Positions 23,606-33,285 of a stretch of DNA of 38,253 nt are shown one piece after another. A program made the translations under genes and the position numbers. Source of the stretch: an uncultured Eubacteriales bacterium (GTDB lineage: Bacteria > Bacillota > Clostridia > Lachnospirales > Lachnospiraceae); contig UQCD01000021.1 in NCBI GenBank assembly GCA_900539455.1, forward strand, positions 1 to 38,253, read 5' to 3'. The first letter of the stretch is position 1. Every line of letters begins with the position of its first letter. The notes below the pieces were generated by a model, which saw only the letters and a list, made by a program, of their open reading frames with translations, was not told the DNA's origin and did no database searches.

Positions 23606-24550
23606 TTATACTCCTATTGTATTTGAACTGTCCATATTGTTTGAATTTCCGAGAGCATTTGTACCACTTGTTGAATTGCAGTTATTACCACAATGTGTAG
23701 TTGTACAATCCCTCTTTAATTTTTCCTCACATTCAGGTGGTCCTAAATTTAATGGTTTAATTGCAAGATTTAATAGCTCGCCCTCAACAAATTTCATACA
23801 CTCTGTATCCTCAGTTGGGGTAATGCTTCCCTTAGGTGTATTTATTCTGCCTTCACTTGCTACCTGATAGCCTGCAAAGTATAAGCTTTGTAATACGATA
23901 GTTACACCAACTGTTGCATTGTCACCATCAACATCCAGGTTGATTAATTTAGGAATTGCATATAAGTTAATTCCCTGTCTTACGAAATTGTCCTCTAGTG
24001 AGAAACCAATAGTGCTGATTATTGGTTGTGGGTTTTGACCCTCTGTATTAAATGCCAATCCATATGGGGCAAATAATTCCAATTCAACTGAAGATGGGTT
24101 TGTATCCTCATTAAAGGTTACACTTTCCTCTGGGGGTAAATAGAGTACCGTTCTATACAAAGTTGCCAGTAATCTACAGTTATCATCAAATAAATTGATT
24201 GCAAAGGTTATATTAAGATTTCTCAAATCAATTTCATAACAATTTGGTCTTCCGGGAATTTGTTCTATTTTTATTCCCTCATCTCCATACTCATACGCAA
24301 TATCAACTATTTGAATAGTTGCATTGGTTACTGTCGGATAATCTGCTGATAAATCCTCATCTAACTCAAATGTTGTACACAGATTTATGCCTATTTCATC
24401 ATAAATAAGTGGTGCTAAAATACTTAACACGCTAGGTGATGCACATATTGGATTCGTACATACATCAAAGCATCCCTTTGGCATATTTGCAACTACATTA
24501 CTTGTAATTCTTGTTCGACATGAGCATTTTCCTGTTTTACATTTAGCCAT
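23606..24550 (-). CDS. Cys-rich protein of unknown function, possible spore or surface structural protein
   Basis: A 314-residue protein I cannot assign to a named family. It opens with a Cys cluster (C4, C9, C11, then C27, C31 and C36) and closes with another, including CGNNCN, followed by a 20-residue Ser, Asn and Gly-rich tail. In between are two beta-rich segments (about residues 70-145 and 180-245) with conserved-looking Val and Ile alternation and no catalytic motif. No signal peptide or membrane helix is seen. Terminal Cys clusters around a beta-rich core, with an Asn/Ser/Gly tail, are a plan seen in spore coat proteins, so a structural role in the spore envelope is a guess. It has a good ribosome site and its own terminator. 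Confidence 0.7.
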   Translation of the reverse strand: MAKCKTGKCSCRTRITSNVVANMPKGCFDVCTNPICASPSVLSILAPLIYDEIGINLCTTFELDEDLSADYPTVTNATIQIVDIAYEYGDEGIKIEQIPGRPNCYEIDLRNLNITFAINLFDDNCRLLATLYRTVLYLPPEESVTFNEDTNPSSVELELFAPYGLAFNTEGQNPQPIISTIGFSLEDNFVRQGINLYAIPKLINLDVDGDNATVGVTIVLQSLYFAGYQVASEGRINTPKGSITPTEDTECMKFVEGELLNLAIKPLNLGPPECEEKLKRDCTTTHCGNNCNSTSGTNALGNSNNMDSSNTIGV

Positions 24551-24599
24551 ATTTTTTTCCTTTCTTTGTATATTATATAAGCAAGTTAACTTATTCTTA

Positions 24600-24632
24600 C
24601 TTATACAATATAATATGTTCTATATTAATTTC
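24600..24632 (+). promoter_or_regulatory. Putative promoter of the 24689 gene
   Basis: On the plus strand TTAACT (about 24587-24592) and TATAAT (about 24610-24615) are 17 bases apart in the AT-rich divergent region. The palindrome TTCCGGAA lies just downstream (about 24630) and could be a regulator site. The opposing promoter for the Cys-rich gene is not clear and may use a sporulation sigma factor. Confidence 0.35.
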
Positions 24633-24688
24633 CGGAACATATACATATACAAAAAGGTTATTTAATTAGAATATATAAGGTATTGTTT

Positions 24689-25348
24689 ATGGGAAATATA
24701 TATTCTTTATCCGTCAATAAAAATGTGATTATTTATACCTATGACAACTTTATCATAATGCGTACAATACAAGCTAACAGCGTAACTAATGGGATTTTAC
24801 TGTCTAACGATTACTCCTCTGGTTTTTCAAGCACTATACATAATTCAACAATATATTATTTGTACCAAAACAAGCAAGGCTCTTTAATTATTAAATCTAT
24901 TATAGATGCACGAAATCTATATTCAAAAGTCTCTGACCAAGAGCTGACTATGCTGGAGCCTTCCTTGATTTCTTTTAAAAATTACTTATTGCTGTTTTTT
25001 GTTATTGAAAATCCTATAGACAATTTATTTTACCTTAAAATATCCCTCCCATTAGAGGAAAATAAGCATATAATTTGTCAGGAAAAATTTGTAGTATGTC
25101 CTAAAATAAAACTTGTGCATACACCCTCTCTTTTGTTCATAATTGTTCAAACCCCTGAGGAAGTATACATATATTGTTTGGATAACACCCTTACACTTAC
25201 CCAATATAAATCCAACGAAGCTGTCAAAGTTATGCTTGAGGCAAAGGAACAGCTTATTACTCATATTACCACTCAATATAACGAACTAATGAATGTAGCC
25301 ACCCAGTATAAAGAAGAAGCCAAAAAGTGGTATATGAGGTGTCATTAA
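24689..25348 (+). CDS. Unknown protein with repeated beta units and a coiled-coil tail
   Basis: A 219-residue protein without a recognised family, divergent from the Cys-rich gene. I start at the ATG at 24689, with AAGG eight bases upstream; a TTG two codons earlier is also possible. Residues 5-170 appear to hold four imprecise units of about 40 residues, each with strands of the type IYYLYQN-GSLIIKS, LLLFFVIEN-LFYLKIS and LLFIIVQT-VYIYCLD. This suggests a partial beta-propeller. The last 45 residues are a charged amphipathic helix, likely a coiled coil. There is no signal peptide. It ends at a bidirectional terminator against purL. Confidence 0.7.
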   Translation: MGNIYSLSVNKNVIIYTYDNFIIMRTIQANSVTNGILLSNDYSSGFSSTIHNSTIYYLYQNKQGSLIIKSIIDARNLYSKVSDQELTMLEPSLISFKNYLLLFFVIENPIDNLFYLKISLPLEENKHIICQEKFVVCPKIKLVHTPSLLFIIVQTPEEVYIYCLDNTLTLTQYKSNEAVKVMLEAKEQLITHITTQYNELMNVATQYKEEAKKWYMRCH

Positions 25349-25388
25349 ACTAACTATAAAATTAATACAATATATCAAATTTCTACAT

Positions 25389-25434
25389 AAAAAAAGCTGG
25401 AAAGCACCTTTATTTGGTACTTTCCAGCTTTTAA
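25389..25434. terminator. Bidirectional terminator
   Basis: A stem with AAAAGCTGGAAAG and CTTTCCAGCTTTT arms, extended by ACC/GGT and closed by a 7-base loop, separates the plus-strand unknown gene from purL. T runs stand on both sides, so it can end both convergent transcripts. Confidence 0.9.
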
Positions 25435-25514
25435 TTGTATGTTTATTGTATTTCAAAGTATTTTATTTAACTTAATATACTTACATATCTGAAACAAATT
25501 ATCCAGCCTATATA

Positions 25515-28500
25515 CTACTGGAAGTATTTAACACCAGATTCAAAAATCTTCATATCCTGCTCACCATAGATATTGATAGCTACGCTATCTCCTCTTCTTT
25601 CAGAGTGAGCCATCTTACCAAAGCATCTTCCGTCTGGGCTTGTAATACCTTCTATTGCACAGTAAGAGCCATTTACATTCCATTCCTCGTCCATTGTTGG
25701 ATTTCCGGCTTCGTCTACATACTGTGTAGCAACCTGTCCGTTTGCAAATAACTTGTCTAACCATTCCTTGCTTGCAACAAATCTTCCTTCACCATGTGAT
25801 GCCGGATTTACATAAGTTGCACCAAGTGCAGCCTCCTGTAACCAAGGTGACTTGTTTGTAACCACCTTAGTATATACCATTTTAGATATATGACGGTTAA
25901 TTGTGTTAAATGTAAGTGTTGGTGAATTTGCATCCTGTCCTGTAATTTCTCCGTTTGGTACAAGACCAAGCTTTATAAGTGCCTGGAAACCATTACAAAT
26001 ACCAAGTGCAAGACCATCTCTTTCATTTAAAAGCTTGTGAACTGCTTCCTTAAGCTTTTCATTTCTAAAGGCTGTAGCAAAGAATTTTGCTGAGCCGTCT
26101 GGTTCATCACCTGCTGAGAAGCCACCTGGGAACATAATAATCTGTGCCTGTGAAATTGCAGCTTCAAACTCGTTTACAGAATCTCTGATGTCGGCTGCAT
26201 TAAGGTTTCTAAATACCTTTGTAATTACATTAGCACCAGCTCTTTCAAATGCCTTTGTGCTATCATATTCGCAGTTTGTTCCAGGGAATACCGGAATAAA
26301 TACTGTAGGCTTTGCAACCTTATTTTTGCAGACATATACGCTGCCCTTGTCATATATAGGTGTATCAAGTACTGTCTTATCTGTTGTTACTCTTGTTGGG
26401 AATACCTTTTCAAGTGGAGCTTCCCAGCTCTTAACAGCTTCATCAAGATTAATTATCATATCGCCATATTTAATAGCCTTTTCATCATTAATCTCACCAA
26501 CAGCCTTTACATATGCTGCTAATGTATTCATTTCCTTTTCAAAGGCTTCTACATTTTCAGCCTTTACTTCTACTATAATATTACCAAAAGCTGGTGCAAA
26601 TAATTCTTCCTTAGATACACACTTATCACAAATAGTAAAGCCAAGCTTGTTACCAAATGCCATTTTAGAGGCTGCTGCTGCTATACCCTTTGAATCAAGT
26701 GCATAAGCTGCTGCTATATAGCCTTTGCCCATAGCATTATGTAACGCATCATAAAGTGCTGTTACTTGTGTGTAATCCGGCTTTTGGAATTCATCCTTTT
26801 TAATTGAAAGAACAAACAGCTTGTCCCCTGCCTTCTTAAACTCTGGTGTTACAATATCTGCTTCCTTAGCAACATCTACTGCAAAGGAAACTAATGTTGG
26901 TGGAACATCAATGTCATTAAAGGTACCTGACATACTATCCTTACCACCGATTGAAGGCAAACCAAAGCCTAACTGGGCATCATATGCTCCTAAAAGTGAT
27001 ACAAATGGCTGGCTCCATCTTTCAGGATTTTCAGACATCCTTCTGAAATACTCCTGGAAGGTAAATCTAATCTTCTTATAATCACCACCATTGGCAACTA
27101 TTTTTGCTACTGACTCAGTAACTGCATATATAGAGCCATGATATGGACTCCATGATGAAAGATATGGATCAAAGCCATAAGCCATCATTGTAACAGTATC
27201 GCACTTACCCTTAAGCACTGGAAGTTTTGCAACCATAGCCTGTGTTTCTGTAAGCTGATATTTTCCACCATGTGGCATATATACTGAACCAGCTCCAATA
27301 GAGCCGTCAAACATTTCTACAAGACCCTTTTGTGAGCATACATTTAAATCAGATAATGTATTAAGCCATTCCTTTTCTACATCGTCTACCTTCTTTGCTT
27401 CAAAGAAATTTGCCTTTTCATCAGGCATATTTACCTCTACATCTGTTTCCTGATGTGCTCCGTTTGTATCAATAAATGCTCTTGATAAGTCAACTATTGT
27501 TTTACCTCTCCACTTAAGAGTCATTCTTGGCTCTTCCTTAACTACTGCAACCTCTACAGCCTCAAGATTTTCTTCTGCTGCATAGCCCATAAACTCTTTA
27601 ACATCCTTAGGGTCTAATACAACTGCCATTCTTTCCTGTGATTCTGAAATAGATATTTCAGTACCGTCAAGACCTGCATACTTCTTTGGTACCTTGTCAA
27701 GATTAATATCAAGACCATCTGCTAATTCACCGATAGCAACAGATACACCACCTGCACCAAAGTCATTACATTTCTTAATAAGCTTTGAAACTTCTTCTCT
27801 TCTAAATAATCTTTGAATTTTTCTCTCTGTAGGAGCATTACCCTTTTGAACCTCAGCACCACAGGTATCAATAGACTTTTCTGTATGTGCCTTTGAAGAT
27901 CCAGTTGCTCCACCACAGCCGTCACGGCCTGTACGGCCACCAAGTAATACAATAATATCTCCTGGATCAGAAGTTTCTCTCTTTACTGCGCGTCTAGGAG
28001 CAGCTCCCATTACAGCACCGATTTCCATTCTCTTAGCTACATAATCAGGATGATAAATTTCCTTAACTAAGCCTGTAGCAAGACCAATCTGGTTACCGTA
28101 TGAAGAATAACCGTTTGCAGCTCCACGGACTAACTTCTTTTGAGGAAGCTTGCCCGGTAATGTATCCTTAACTGATTTTGTTGGGTCAGCGGCACCTGTT
28201 ACACGCATTGCCTGATATACATATGTACGGCCTGAAAGTGGATCTCTGATAGCACCACCAAGACAGGTTGCTGCACCACCAAATGGCTCAATTTCTGTTG
28301 GGTGGTTATGTGTTTCATTTTTAAAGTTTACAAGCCATTCTTCAACCTGACCATCTACCTCAACTGGAACTACAATACTACAAGCATTGATTTCATCACT
28401 TTCTTCCTGATCCTCAAGCTTGCCTTCCTTTTTAAGCTTTCTCATTGCCATAAGTGCAAGATCCATAAGACATACGAATTTGTCTTTTCTACCCTTAAAT

Positions 28501-29288
28501 ATTTCTTCTCTATCTGAAATATACTTCTCATAGGTTTCTACGATTGGTTTATTATAGAAGCCCTCGTCAAATTTTACATTTTTAAGCTCTGTATTAAAGG
28601 TTGTATGACGACAGTGGTCTGACCAATATGTATCAAGAACTCTGATTTCTGTCATAGATGGATTTCTATTTTCTTCATTTTTAAAGTAATTTTGAATATG
28701 TAAGAAATCCTTAAAGGTCATTGCAAGTCCTAAAGAATCATAAAGCTCCTTAAGCTTGTCCGCTGCCATATCCTTAAAGCCGTCAAAAATAATAACATCT
28801 GCTGGCTCTTCAAATACTGTAACTAATGTATCTGGCTTAACCATATCTGTTTCTCTGGAATCAACAGGATTGATACAAAAAGACTTAATGCTTTCTAATT
28901 CTTCCTGTGTAACTACACCTTCAATAACATAGGTTGTAGCTGTCTTAATTACTGGTTCTTCATTTTCATTAAGAAATTTAACACACTGAACAGCAGAATC
29001 TGCTCTCTGGTCAAACTGACCTGGTAAATATTCTACAGAAAATACCTTGTCTGCCTCCTCATTGTAAGGGAAGCTTTCTTCATATAATGTATCTACAGGT
29101 GGCTCAGAAAATACTGTATTTAAAGCTTTTTCGTATGTTTCATCTGAAAGATTTTCAATATCATATCTTACTAAAACTCTAACGCCTGTTACAGTTTTAA
29201 TCCCTAAATAGCTTTTTATTTCTTCGTTTAATTCCTTGGCTTTTACAGCATATGGTGTCTGTTTTTCAACATAGACTCTCTTTACCAT
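25515..29288 (-). CDS. purL: Phosphoribosylformylglycinamidine synthase, single-chain
   Basis: This enzyme makes FGAM from FGAR, ATP and glutamine in purine synthesis. At 1257 residues it is the long single-chain form, with the synthetase core fused to a C-terminal glutaminase, rather than the PurL/PurQ/PurS set usual in Bacillus. The core shows SDHCRHTTFNTE, NHPTEIEPFGGAATC and DFGAGGVS. The glutaminase has FPGTNCEYD, the nucleophile in LALGICNGFQ, and PASHGEGRF. I use the ATG at 29288, eight bases behind GGAGG; the TTG five codons earlier overlaps the ribosome site. No other pur gene is adjacent. Confidence 0.97.
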   Translation of the reverse strand: MVKRVYVEKQTPYAVKAKELNEEIKSYLGIKTVTGVRVLVRYDIENLSDETYEKALNTVFSEPPVDTLYEESFPYNEEADKVFSVEYLPGQFDQRADSAVQCVKFLNENEEPVIKTATTYVIEGVVTQEELESIKSFCINPVDSRETDMVKPDTLVTVFEEPADVIIFDGFKDMAADKLKELYDSLGLAMTFKDFLHIQNYFKNEENRNPSMTEIRVLDTYWSDHCRHTTFNTELKNVKFDEGFYNKPIVETYEKYISDREEIFKGRKDKFVCLMDLALMAMRKLKKEGKLEDQEESDEINACSIVVPVEVDGQVEEWLVNFKNETHNHPTEIEPFGGAATCLGGAIRDPLSGRTYVYQAMRVTGAADPTKSVKDTLPGKLPQKKLVRGAANGYSSYGNQIGLATGLVKEIYHPDYVAKRMEIGAVMGAAPRRAVKRETSDPGDIIVLLGGRTGRDGCGGATGSSKAHTEKSIDTCGAEVQKGNAPTERKIQRLFRREEVSKLIKKCNDFGAGGVSVAIGELADGLDINLDKVPKKYAGLDGTEISISESQERMAVVLDPKDVKEFMGYAAEENLEAVEVAVVKEEPRMTLKWRGKTIVDLSRAFIDTNGAHQETDVEVNMPDEKANFFEAKKVDDVEKEWLNTLSDLNVCSQKGLVEMFDGSIGAGSVYMPHGGKYQLTETQAMVAKLPVLKGKCDTVTMMAYGFDPYLSSWSPYHGSIYAVTESVAKIVANGGDYKKIRFTFQEYFRRMSENPERWSQPFVSLLGAYDAQLGFGLPSIGGKDSMSGTFNDIDVPPTLVSFAVDVAKEADIVTPEFKKAGDKLFVLSIKKDEFQKPDYTQVTALYDALHNAMGKGYIAAAYALDSKGIAAAASKMAFGNKLGFTICDKCVSKEELFAPAFGNIIVEVKAENVEAFEKEMNTLAAYVKAVGEINDEKAIKYGDMIINLDEAVKSWEAPLEKVFPTRVTTDKTVLDTPIYDKGSVYVCKNKVAKPTVFIPVFPGTNCEYDSTKAFERAGANVITKVFRNLNAADIRDSVNEFEAAISQAQIIMFPGGFSAGDEPDGSAKFFATAFRNEKLKEAVHKLLNERDGLALGICNGFQALIKLGLVPNGEITGQDANSPTLTFNTINRHISKMVYTKVVTNKSPWLQEAALGATYVNPASHGEGRFVASKEWLDKLFANGQVATQYVDEAGNPTMDEEWNVNGSYCAIEGITSPDGRCFGKMAHSERRGDSVAINIYGEQDMKIFESGVKYFQ

Positions 29289-29318
29289 TCTAAGTACCTC
29301 CAAATAATTTCTTAGGTT

Positions 29319-29377
29319 GTGACTATTTAAACAATCACATAGTCACAGAAAAGTTTATCACATTTTTACCTATTATA
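29319..29377 (-). promoter_or_regulatory. purL leader with inverted repeat and likely -10 box
   Basis: A TATAAT hexamer (29377-29372 on the minus strand) lies about 85 bases before the purL start; its -35 box is weak. Downstream, GTGACTAT and ATAGTCAC (29319-29326 and 29339-29346) form an 8-base inverted repeat with a 12-base gap, which could be an operator or an RNA hairpin. No purine riboswitch core was seen. Confidence 0.4.
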
Positions 29378-29416
29378 AAAGAGAAATTTTCTTAATTGCA
29401 CATATTCCTCAAAATT

Positions 29417-31795
29417 TTACTTTCTTCTCCACAATTCTTCCACAATTTCTCCAATATTTTCAAGCCTTGCTATTTTCATATCACTCCATTCTCTGGGAAA
29501 CAGCTGTCTATAGGAGTTTTCTAAAAACCTGCTGTCCAATAAAACTATTACTCCTCTGTCATCATCTGTTCTAATAACCCTGCCTGCTGATTGTAGCACC
29601 TTATTCATTCCCGGAATTTTATAGGCATAATCAAAGCCATTCATATCCTTGTCATTAAAGTAATTTAAAATAAGCTCTCTTTCCTTACATACAAGTGGCA
29701 AACCTGTACCTACAATAATCGTGCCAATTAATCTGTCATTTCTTAAATCTATCCCCTCTGAAAACATACCTCCCATTACGCAAAAGCCGATTAAGGTTTC
29801 TTTTTTAATTTCTTCCTTATCCTGACTATTCTCAAAATTTTCTAAAAATGCCTCTTTCTTTTCTTCATTCATAGAATTTTCCTGAACAACAACCTTTAAT
29901 GCTTGAATATTAGAGGCAATTTCCATAAAAACCTCATATACCTCTCTAAGCATTTTGTAGGAAGGAAAAAATACCATATAATTTCCCTGCTTTTTAGAAA
30001 TCACCTCACAGATATATTGGGAAATTTTCTCATATTCATTTCTTCCCCTCTTTGTATATTTTGAGGTAACATCACCACCTACAGCAATTACCCTGTTTTC
30101 CCTTGAAAATGGGGAATTTACATACATTGCATAATCATTTAAATTGCCTGTAAGCAGCATTTTATAGTAATTAACTGGCAAAAGAGTTGCTGAAAAAAAT
30201 ATGGTGCTTACTATTTTTTCTGTACATTCCTGTAGCCTTACTGCTGGATTTATGCACATAAGCTTTATAAAAAATTCATCTTCATCATTAAAGCTACAGT
30301 AAATCTCATAATTTTCATCTAATATTTCGTATACATCCTGAAAGGTTTTTGCAGCAAAATAAAAGTTTAATGCTTCCTCCTTACCTTCAAACTCCTTATG
30401 CTCCTCACTATACCTTTCAAAGGCTGCTGTAAATCTCATTAATGGTATAATAATTTCCTCAATATCTGGCAAAACCAAAAATCCGTCTACACAAAGTCTT
30501 TTGTATCTTATTAAACCTTTATTTACTTTATCCAAACTATTATTTATTCTTTTATCTCTATCTTTAAATATTCTTTTAGTTTTAAGCAGCTCGTCCTTAT
30601 TTAAAACAGCCGAATACATTTGTCTTGCCCTGTCTACAAGATTGTGGGACTCGTCCACTAAAAGCACATACTTGTCTGAAATTCCATCTCCAAAATATCT
30701 TTTAAGCTTTGCTCTAGGGTCAAAGGCATAGTTATAGTCGCAGATAATTCCATTCATCCAGTCTGAAATATCCAAATTCATTTCAAAAGGACATACATTG
30801 TGCTTTTTAGCATAGGCTATAATTTTTTCCCTTGTAATATCCTCCTCATTTGTAATAATTTCAAAAATTGCAGCGTTAATTCTGTCGTAATGTCCCTTAG
30901 CATAAGGGCAGTAATCTGGATTACAATTACATTCCTCCATTGCACACATTTTTTCTTTTGCAGTAATAGTAACTGTTTTAAATTTCAGACCCTTTTCCCT
31001 TAGGATATTAAAGCTGGAAATGGCAACACTGCCTGTAATGGTTTTAGCAGTTAAGTAAAATATTTTTTCACACAATCCCTCTCCATAGGCTTTTATTGCC
31101 GGAAATATTGTAGCCAGCGTCTTTCCTATGCCTGTAGGTGCCTGAATAAACAAATTGACATTTTTGTTTATTGCCCTATAAACCTCTACTGCCACCTCTT
31201 TTTGTCCCTGTCTGTATTCAAATGGAAATTTTAAATTTTGGGAAGCCTGCATCGTATCTCTTTTATTATGGTACAAATATTTAGCCCACTTGTAATATTC
31301 ATTAACCACCTTATAAAACCATTCTGTCAGATAATCTAGTGAGTATTCCTCATTAAATCTTTTTATTTCTTCTGTTTCCTGATTAATATAGGTCAGCTGG
31401 ATGTTTATTTTTTCTATATTGTTCTTTACTCCATACATATACCCATAACACATAGCCTGTGCTTTATGTACCGGCACAGGCTCATTTATATATATAAGCT
31501 CTCTTTTTACGCTTTTTATTTCATCTATAACAGGTATTTCCCCAATAATTATTCCATCAGCCCGCCCTTCCACAACTATTTCAAATTCATCATACAAAAT
31601 AGCTGTGCTAAGCGGCACCTCTGCCTTGTAATCTGCACCCATTCTATTTTGTATTTTTCTATGAAGCTTTCCCCCTTGAACCATAGCCTCACTATCTCTT
31701 GCTGTTGTATGTCTATTATCTATATCACCTTCACGCAATATAAATTCAACAAGATTTCTAACTGAAATTTTTATGGAATATTTTTCTTCTTCCAC
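29417..31795 (-). CDS. PD-(D/E)XK nuclease fused to an XPD/DinG-type helicase
   Basis: A 792-residue DNA helicase of superfamily 2 with an N-terminal nuclease domain. The nuclease (about residues 1-125) has the RecB/Cas4 pattern H45, D80, E92-x-K94 and Q113-xxx-Y117. The helicase has Walker A APTGIGKT (219-226), an iron-sulfur Cys set (C284, C291, C296 and C335), the DESH box, FFSATLLP, and the late motif QSAGRVIRTDDDRG. This suggests a 5'-3' helicase that opens and trims DNA in repair or replication. The start is GTG, with its ribosome site overlapping the tcdA stop nine bases upstream. It is the last gene of a tRNA-modification operon. Confidence 0.9.
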   Translation of the reverse strand: MEEEKYSIKISVRNLVEFILREGDIDNRHTTARDSEAMVQGGKLHRKIQNRMGADYKAEVPLSTAILYDEFEIVVEGRADGIIIGEIPVIDEIKSVKRELIYINEPVPVHKAQAMCYGYMYGVKNNIEKINIQLTYINQETEEIKRFNEEYSLDYLTEWFYKVVNEYYKWAKYLYHNKRDTMQASQNLKFPFEYRQGQKEVAVEVYRAINKNVNLFIQAPTGIGKTLATIFPAIKAYGEGLCEKIFYLTAKTITGSVAISSFNILREKGLKFKTVTITAKEKMCAMEECNCNPDYCPYAKGHYDRINAAIFEIITNEEDITREKIIAYAKKHNVCPFEMNLDISDWMNGIICDYNYAFDPRAKLKRYFGDGISDKYVLLVDESHNLVDRARQMYSAVLNKDELLKTKRIFKDRDKRINNSLDKVNKGLIRYKRLCVDGFLVLPDIEEIIIPLMRFTAAFERYSEEHKEFEGKEEALNFYFAAKTFQDVYEILDENYEIYCSFNDEDEFFIKLMCINPAVRLQECTEKIVSTIFFSATLLPVNYYKMLLTGNLNDYAMYVNSPFSRENRVIAVGGDVTSKYTKRGRNEYEKISQYICEVISKKQGNYMVFFPSYKMLREVYEVFMEIASNIQALKVVVQENSMNEEKKEAFLENFENSQDKEEIKKETLIGFCVMGGMFSEGIDLRNDRLIGTIIVGTGLPLVCKERELILNYFNDKDMNGFDYAYKIPGMNKVLQSAGRVIRTDDDRGVIVLLDSRFLENSYRQLFPREWSDMKIARLENIGEIVEELWRRK

Positions 31796-31804
31796 TTTTT
31801 TTAC

Positions 31805-32560
31805 CTACCTAGCTGCTAAATCTTTAATAACCTCTGATGCTATAATAAGTCCTACAACCGATGGAACAAAGGCTGTAGAGCCGGGAATATCCCTTCTTTC
31901 AGTACATTTGTGTGCTGCACCTGGTGGGCATATACAATTTGTTCTACAGCTTATAGACATATCCTCTATTGGTCTTTTAGGTGTTTCCTTTGAATAAACT
32001 ACCTTCAGCTTTTTAATATTTCTCTTTTTAAGTTCTCTACGCATTACCTTAGCTAATGGGCAGACAGAGGTTTTGTATATATCTGCCACCTCGAACTCTG
32101 CCGGATTAAGCTTATTGCCTGCACCCATACTGCTGATAATTGGTGTTTTTGTTTCATTTGCTGACATAACAAGCTGGATTTTTGCTGTTACAGTATCTAC
32201 AGCATCCACAACATAATCGTACTGTGAAAAATCAAATTGATCCTTAGTTTCCGGAAGATAAAAGCATTTATAAACATTAACCTTACAATCCGGATTAATC
32301 TCTAAAATTCTCTCCTTCATTACATCTACCTTATATTTGCCTACAGTTTTTCTGGTTGCAATAATTTGTCTGTTAATATTCGTCAGACAAACCTTATCAT
32401 CATCTATTAAATCTATTGCTCCAATTCCACTTCTTACAAGGGCTTCAACAGTATATCCGCCTACGCCGCCAATACCAAATACTGCTACTCTTTTCTGGCT
32501 AAGATTGTCCATAGCCTCTTTTCCAAATAATAATTGTGTTCTTGAAAATTGATTTAACAC
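31805..32560 (-). CDS. tcdA: tRNA threonylcarbamoyladenosine dehydratase
   Basis: TcdA is an E1-like ATPase that converts t6A37 of tRNA into its cyclic form ct6A. The 251-residue protein carries GIGGVGGYTVEAL (29-41), the IDDDKV and NINRQI motifs of the ThiF/MoeB fold, and a Cys-rich stretch with CRTNCICPPG and KC that may bind metal or serve as the active thiol. The start is GTG with GGAGG five bases upstream. It lies between the DUF3877-like gene and the nuclease-helicase in one operon headed by a tRNA-thiolation enzyme. Confidence 0.93.
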   Translation of the reverse strand: MLNQFSRTQLLFGKEAMDNLSQKRVAVFGIGGVGGYTVEALVRSGIGAIDLIDDDKVCLTNINRQIIATRKTVGKYKVDVMKERILEINPDCKVNVYKCFYLPETKDQFDFSQYDYVVDAVDTVTAKIQLVMSANETKTPIISSMGAGNKLNPAEFEVADIYKTSVCPLAKVMRRELKKRNIKKLKVVYSKETPKRPIEDMSISCRTNCICPPGAAHKCTERRDIPGSTAFVPSVVGLIIASEVIKDLAAR

Positions 32561-32595
32561 TTTTTCCTCCTGACAAATTCTCTTAAAATCTTGTA

Positions 32596-33225
32596 TTACT
32601 GCAATAGCTGCTCATAGTCCTCTTTTATAAACCTATGATAAATAGTGTGTTCCATTTCATTTTTTATGCAATAATAATATTCATCAATATTCTTATCTAA
32701 AAAGTATATTACATAATCAAAATCCTCGCCCTCCGGCATTTTTTCACACACATATTTATCACTGTACTTTTCAAATAGCTGGCAAATTTCCTCAATGGAA
32801 GCATTGTGCTTATACATAAATAAATTTATCAGCTCCCCAAGAAACGGTGGAGCGGGAATGTTTTTGTGAACATATTCCACGCCCTCTGCCGAAACTGACA
32901 CCTCTATTCTATCCTGATGGCGATTAAATAAAAGCTCTCCGATTACTGTGCTTTTAAATATTTTGCCTGCCTTTATTTTATTTAAAAATTCTTCAATACT
33001 TTCAAAAGAGGTTTCAAGCATTGCATTTATAGATGTAAGAGGATAATAAAACCTCATACTTTCCTTAACATATCCCAGCTTTATCTGAGCCTCTTTTATC
33101 TGGTCAATTACATTTTTTACCAGAACCTCCTCATTAGCCTTAACTACAGCAGCTTTCTCTGGTACAGCTATATTTGTCTTTTCAATAACATTTTTATCTG
33201 CTGCCTTCGTCTTTAATTCTTCCAT
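32596..33225 (-). CDS. DUF3877-like protein
   Basis: A 209-residue cytoplasmic protein that resembles the clostridial DUF3877 family from memory of its IKEAQIKLGYVKESMRFYYP segment; I cannot confirm this without a search. The first 40 residues are a variable charged helix. The remainder is a compact alpha/beta domain rich in Tyr and Phe, with repeated acidic stretches near the end. I use the ATG at 33225, eight bases behind AAAGGA; a TTG ten codons earlier is unlikely. It sits between the TtcA-like and TcdA genes, so a link to tRNA handling is possible by context. Function unknown. Confidence 0.7.
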   Translation of the reverse strand: MEELKTKAADKNVIEKTNIAVPEKAAVVKANEEVLVKNVIDQIKEAQIKLGYVKESMRFYYPLTSINAMLETSFESIEEFLNKIKAGKIFKSTVIGELLFNRHQDRIEVSVSAEGVEYVHKNIPAPPFLGELINLFMYKHNASIEEICQLFEKYSDKYVCEKMPEGEDFDYVIYFLDKNIDEYYYCIKNEMEHTIYHRFIKEDYEQLLQ

Positions 33226-33285
33226 ATATTTAATCCTTTCGCAGCCTGCCTGCAATAACCATAATCAAACTGTAAGCTGCACTCT

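Noticed and set aside
26188..26706. Plus-strand open frame of 172 codons
   Set aside because: It is antisense to purL, has no ribosome site, and its composition mirrors the purL codons.
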